Of a stretch of 64,000 nt of DNA, positions 60,840-64,000 are shown in pieces. Within the stretch, counting starts at the first letter, position 1. Each line of letters begins with the position of its first letter. Source of the DNA: Roseomonas sp. OT10. GTDB lineage: Bacteria; Pseudomonadota; Alphaproteobacteria; Acetobacterales; Acetobacteraceae. The stretch is from assembly GCF_020991085.1 (NCBI RefSeq), contig NZ_CP087719.1, forward strand, positions 1,260,001 to 1,324,000, read 5' to 3'. The position numbers were made by a program, and so were the translations under genes. The notes beneath the pieces were generated by a model. It did not search any database and was not told where the DNA came from. It was given only the letters and a program-made list of their open reading frames with translations.

Positions 60840-61670
60840 TCAGGCCGGGAGGGCGCAGGCGGCCGGGGCGGCGGCGCCATGCGCGGACAGGTCGCGGATC
60901 GTCGCCGCCGGCCCGCACAGCGCGCATTCGGGGTCGCGCCGCAGCCGGATGTCGCGGAAGCGCGCCGCCAGCGCGTCCCAGAGCAGCAGCCGGCCCGACA
61001 GCCCTTCGCCGATGCCCAGGATCTCCTTCATCACCTCCGTTGCCTGCAACGTCCCCATCACGCCGGTGACCGCGCCCATCACGCCGGCCTCGGAGCAGGT
61101 CGGCACCAGCCCCGGCGGCGGCGGCTCGGGGTGCAGGCAGCGGTGGCAGGGATGCGGAGCGCCGAGATGCGACTTGTAGGTGGTGAGCTGCCCCTCGAAG
61201 CGCAGCACCGCCGCCGTCACCAGGGGCCGGCCGAGCAGGTGGCAGGCATCGCCCAGCAGGAAGCGGGTGGCGAAGTTGTCCGTCCCGTCGCAGACCAGGT
61301 CGTAGCGGGGAATCAGCGGGGTGGCGGCCGCCGCGTCCAGCCGCACGGCATGGACCTCCACCGAGACCTCCGGATTCAGCGCCCGCAGGGTCCGGGCCGC
61401 GCTGTCCGCCTTGTTCTGCCCGAGGCGCCCCGTGTCGTGCGCGACCTGCCGCTGGAGGTTGGACAGCTCCAGCGTGTCGTGGTCGACCAGCCCGATCGTC
61501 CCCACCCCGGCCGCCGCGAGGTAGAGGGCGAGGGGAGAGCCGAGCCCGCCCGCCCCCACCACCAGCACCCGTGCCGCGCGCAGCCGCGCCTGGCCCGTGG
61601 CGCCGACCTCACCCAGCAGGATGTGGCGGGAGTAGCGGTGCAGCTCCGCCTCGGAGAAGTCGAGATCCAT
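60840..61670 (-). CDS. MoeB/ThiF-family adenylyltransferase
   Basis: A 276-residue E1-like enzyme that adenylates the C-terminus of a ubiquitin-like sulfur carrier (MoaD or ThiS). The ATP loop is RVLVVGAGGLGSPLALYLAAAGVG near residue 36, the zinc pairs are HPCHRCLHP and DPECALCGPA, and the catalytic Cys lies in TCSEAGVMGAVTGVMG near 190. There is no rhodanese domain, so it is of the MoeB/ThiF type. With moaB elsewhere in the window it would support molybdenum cofactor or thiamine synthesis. No carrier gene adjoins it. Confidence 0.93.
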   Translation of the reverse strand: MDLDFSEAELHRYSRHILLGEVGATGQARLRAARVLVVGAGGLGSPLALYLAAAGVGTIGLVDHDTLELSNLQRQVAHDTGRLGQNKADSAARTLRALNPEVSVEVHAVRLDAAAATPLIPRYDLVCDGTDNFATRFLLGDACHLLGRPLVTAAVLRFEGQLTTYKSHLGAPHPCHRCLHPEPPPPGLVPTCSEAGVMGAVTGVMGTLQATEVMKEILGIGEGLSGRLLLWDALAARFRDIRLRRDPECALCGPAATIRDLSAHGAAAPAACALPA

Positions 61671-61760
61671 GGCCGCGCATATGGCGCGGCCCCGGCCGCC
61701 GGACCAGAGTGGCCGGGCGCGGGGCGCCGGCGCCGCCGCCAGCCAGGGAGGGTTCGGGCC

Positions 61761-62042
61761 ATGACCGGGGACGCGACGGCGGCGGAGGACGGCCGCCACT
61801 TCACCCCCGCCCAGGTGGCCGGGGCCGAGACCATCCTCCGCGCCGCCCTGGACCTGCCGCCGCGGCGGCTGGACGTCGCCCAGGCGGTCGCCGCGCTCTC
61901 GGCCGCCATCGAGCAGCTCCGCGCCGCCGGCTTCAGCGACGAGCGGGTGGCGGCCATGCTGCACGAGGCCATCGGCGCGGAGATCACCGCGGCGGAGATC
62001 GGCCGGCACTACGTCCCGCCGGCCGGGCGGCACCCGCGCTGA
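61761..62042 (+). CDS. Unrecognised 93-residue protein
   Basis: A small acidic-helical protein starting MTGDATAAEDGRHFTPAQV. The middle is probably two helices (VAQAVAALSAAIEQLRAAGFSDE and VAAMLHEAIGAEITAAEIG), and the end HYVPPAGRHPR is basic. It starts with ATG 61761, divergent from the MoeB-like gene, and ends 14 bases from the convergent gene at 62056. No family was recognised. Confidence 0.6.
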   Translation: MTGDATAAEDGRHFTPAQVAGAETILRAALDLPPRRLDVAQAVAALSAAIEQLRAAGFSDERVAAMLHEAIGAEITAAEIGRHYVPPAGRHPR

Positions 62043-62055
62043 GGGCCGGCCGCCC

Positions 62056-62589
62056 CTAGGCCTGGGCGCGGCGCCGGTCGCGACGGGCCTGGGCGTCGCG
62101 CACGAACTGCGAGACCCGCCCGACCTCGCGCGGATCGACGCGCACGCGGATGCCGCGGTCCTTGCGGGGGGCGAGGCCGGGATTCGCGGTCTGGCCGCTC
62201 TCCGGATGCGCCGCCTCCTGTCCCTGGCGCCGGGCCAGGGCGGCGCGCAGCCGGGCGTTGTTCCGCTCCCGGCGCTTCAGGCCGTTGAGGGTGTCGAGCC
62301 GGGCATTCACCCGCTTCAGGGCCTGGGCAAAGACCTGCTTCTTGGCGGCCAGGCCGCGCTCGCTCGCGGCCTCGGCGCCTGGGCTGCGGGCGTCCGCCTT
62401 GCCGCGCCGGGCGCGCCGGCGGCCGCTGATCAGGTCGCGGTTGCGGTTGCGCTGCTGCCGCAGCCACCGGGCGAGCTCCAGCACTTCCTCCTGCGGCAGC
62501 CCGTCCAGCAGGGGGTAGTGGCTGCGCAGGATCGGCTCGCGCTCGTTCTCGGACAGCAGGCCGAGCTCGCCGGCCAACGGGATTCCCAA
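62056..62589 (-). CDS. Unrecognised 177-residue Arg/Ala-rich protein
   Basis: A highly basic, helix-prone protein. It begins MGIPLAGELGLLSENEREPILRSHYPLLDG with an ordered N-terminal part, then RRRARRGKADARSP and long charged helices (LKRVNARLDTLNGLKRRERNNARLRAALARR), and ends RRDRRRAQA. It may bind nucleic acid or be a structural coiled-coil. No known motif was found. The start ATG has GGAGAA a few bases upstream (minus strand), a fair ribosome site. Confidence 0.65.
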   Translation of the reverse strand: MGIPLAGELGLLSENEREPILRSHYPLLDGLPQEEVLELARWLRQQRNRNRDLISGRRRARRGKADARSPGAEAASERGLAAKKQVFAQALKRVNARLDTLNGLKRRERNNARLRAALARRQGQEAAHPESGQTANPGLAPRKDRGIRVRVDPREVGRVSQFVRDAQARRDRRRAQA

Positions 62590-62744
62590 GGTGTTCTCCT
62601 TCGCTCGTGCGATGTGGCGACGATGCTAGCAGGATGGGGCCGGGCTGGACACAGCGGGCCGGGCGAGGCGGCGCAGCCCGCCCGGCCGGGCCTCCCCGCG
62701 CGAAGTTCCGGCGGCCTGCCCGGGGCCCGGGCCGCGGCGCCGGA

Positions 62745-63752
62745 TCAGCTGCCGCTCTGCTGCTGGCGGGCGGCCAGGACATGCGGCCGCCAGGTTTCCA
62801 GCTCCCGCGCCACGAAGGCGGTGGCCTCGGCCGGGGAGCAGGGCCTGGTCTCCAGCGCGATCTCGGCCAGCCGCGCCTGCACGGCGGGCTGCGCCAGCTC
62901 GCGGTTCATCTCCGCGTTGATCCGGCTCGCCAGCTCCGGCGGCAGGCCGCGTGGCCCGGCCACGCCCTGCCAGCCGGCGAAGACCATGTCCGGCAGGCCC
63001 GCTTCCGCGAAGCTCGGAACCTCCGGCAGCAGCGGGCTGCGCTGCGCCCGCGTGATGGCCAGGGCCCGCAGCTGCCCGGATTCGACCAGCCCGCGCGCTG
63101 CGGCGACGCCCTCCAGCATCAGCGAGATCCGTCCCGCCATCAGGTCGTTCAGCGCCGCCGTGCTGCCGCGGTAGGGCACGTGCAGGATCTGCGTCCCGGT
63201 CGCGGCGGCAAAGCGGGCCAGGGCGATGTGGGCCACGGTGCCGTCGCCGCTCGACCCGCCGGTCAACTGGCCAGGGGCCCGCCGGGCGGCCTCGACCAGC
63301 GCCGCGGCGTCGCCCCAGGGCGCGTCCGCCTTCACCACCAGGAGGTAGGGCGAGGTGCCGATGATCCCGATATGGGTCAGGTCGCGCAGCACGTCGTAGC
63401 CGAGGTCGGGTGTCAGGCCCGGCGCCAGGGACTGCGGGCCGATGCTGCTGCTCAGCACCGTGTATCCGTCCGGTGCCGCGTTCGCGACATAGGCGGAGCC
63501 GACGGCGCCGGCGCCGCCGGCCCGGTTCTCGATCACCACCGGCCGGCCCAGCCGGTCCTGCATCCGGGCGCCGATCAGCCGGGCCGAGAAGTCCAGCGAG
63601 CCGCCGGGCGGGAAGGGGCTGACCCAACGCAGGGTGCGTTCCGGCCAGGCGGCGGCGGCGGTGGCGCCGGCGGGGCGGATGCGCAGGGCCGGCAAGGCGA
63701 GGGCCGCCGTGATCAGGGGGGCGCCCCGCAGCAGGGTGCGTCGGTTCAGCAT
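62745..63752 (-). CDS. Bug-family tripartite tricarboxylate transporter receptor (third of three)
   Basis: A 335-residue periplasmic receptor. Signal region MLNRRTLLRGAPLITAALALPAL, then the mature start WPERTLRWVSPFPPGGSLDF. Family blocks: VVIENRAGGAGAVGSAYVA and HVPYRGSTAALNDLMAGR. Like the other two receptors of this family here it has no TctA or TctB partner nearby. Confidence 0.94.
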   Translation of the reverse strand: MLNRRTLLRGAPLITAALALPALRIRPAGATAAAAWPERTLRWVSPFPPGGSLDFSARLIGARMQDRLGRPVVIENRAGGAGAVGSAYVANAAPDGYTVLSSSIGPQSLAPGLTPDLGYDVLRDLTHIGIIGTSPYLLVVKADAPWGDAAALVEAARRAPGQLTGGSSGDGTVAHIALARFAAATGTQILHVPYRGSTAALNDLMAGRISLMLEGVAAARGLVESGQLRALAITRAQRSPLLPEVPSFAEAGLPDMVFAGWQGVAGPRGLPPELASRINAEMNRELAQPAVQARLAEIALETRPCSPAEATAFVARELETWRPHVLAARQQQSGS

Positions 63753-64000
63753 CGTGGTGTCGCGTCTCCGGACTTCGCCCCGGGGCGTGGCTGCCCCCGG
63801 GGCCATGGCCGCCGGTCGGGGCTTCCCTGTCGCGGGATGCCCCGGTGGCGGCCGGTTCTGATCGGCCGGGCGCTTCCTTCCCCGGAGCGGGTCGCCGCAG
63901 GGTCCATCGCCCGGCGGCGCGGACCCGCTCCTCAAGCCATGGCCGGGGGCGCCGGGCTGGCGTCCGCGGCCGGTCGCGGCGACGGCGTGGCGCCGCCGCG
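63753..64000. other. Upstream region of the third Bug receptor, to the window edge
   Basis: About 248 GC-rich bases. The promoter of the receptor gene should be here. No gene, repeat or clear box was recognised; the right edge cuts whatever lies further upstream. Confidence 0.35.

Overview
The window is very GC-rich, densely coded chromosomal DNA, read here as Alphaproteobacteria, most likely an Acetobacteraceae/Roseomonas-type bacterium. The grounds are the alphaproteobacterial form of the 23S and 5S rRNA genes, three orphan Bug-type solute receptors, a rhizobial-type acpXL lipid A gene cluster, and the general gene set. The family-level placement is inference. Nothing looks like a plasmid backbone, prophage or CRISPR locus, and the one clear mobile element is an IS256-family insertion sequence.

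Layout. 1-3063 is the 3' end of an rRNA operon: 23S (truncated by the window edge), an IS256-family element inside the 23S-5S spacer with a perfect 9-bp target duplication, 5S, and initiator tRNA-fMet. 3195-10177 holds a divergent PEP carboxylase (+) and a minus-strand xanthine dehydrogenase/RbsD-FucU unit. 10232-18342 has a stand-alone receiver protein, a Bug receptor, lepA, a YqjI-like PadR regulator with DUF2218 behind an operator-rich promoter, a methyltransferase, aroA and a family 2 glycosyltransferase. 18577-22587 has an FMN reductase, a pirin, and a kinase plus class III aminotransferase pair that resembles the hydroxylysine/phosphoethanolamine degradation pair.

22632-27784 is a complete acpXL-fabZ-fabF2-fabF1-adh-lpxXL operon for adding a very-long-chain hydroxy fatty acid to lipid A. 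27889-31695 is a yehZYXW-type betaine/osmolyte ABC importer. 31859-34209 is a MarR-FUSC efflux unit with overlapping operators, followed by tRNA-Leu(CAA) at 34465-34550. 34644-45345 is mostly single genes: cupin, GST, DsbB, a lipoprotein with an LPELP repeat, a possible papain-like protein, HNH nuclease, esterase, gluQRS, rpiA, anmK, and an Ldh-family dehydrogenase/Bug receptor/LysR group. 45760-64000 holds an MFS transporter, ComM-like ATPase, FkbM methyltransferase, an XpaC-TelA operon with a tiny membrane protein in front, moaB, a Kef-type antiporter, DoxX, YoaK, a gamma carbonic anhydrase, a DUF1194 protein, a PhnW-like transaminase, an SdhL-type shikimate dehydrogenase homologue, a TPR-methyltransferase, a DsrE/MoeB-like pair, two unrecognised small genes and a third Bug receptor.

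The strongest leads are: the IS copy inside an rRNA operon; an initiator tRNA with an A-U pair where three G-C pairs are usual; three identical-core palindromes around the PadR promoter; the acpXL operon with a catalytically degenerate second ketosynthase; the kinase/phospho-lyase-like pair; and the 203-residue protein with a Cys-His-Asp pattern. No wholly new multi-gene system was recognised with confidence.
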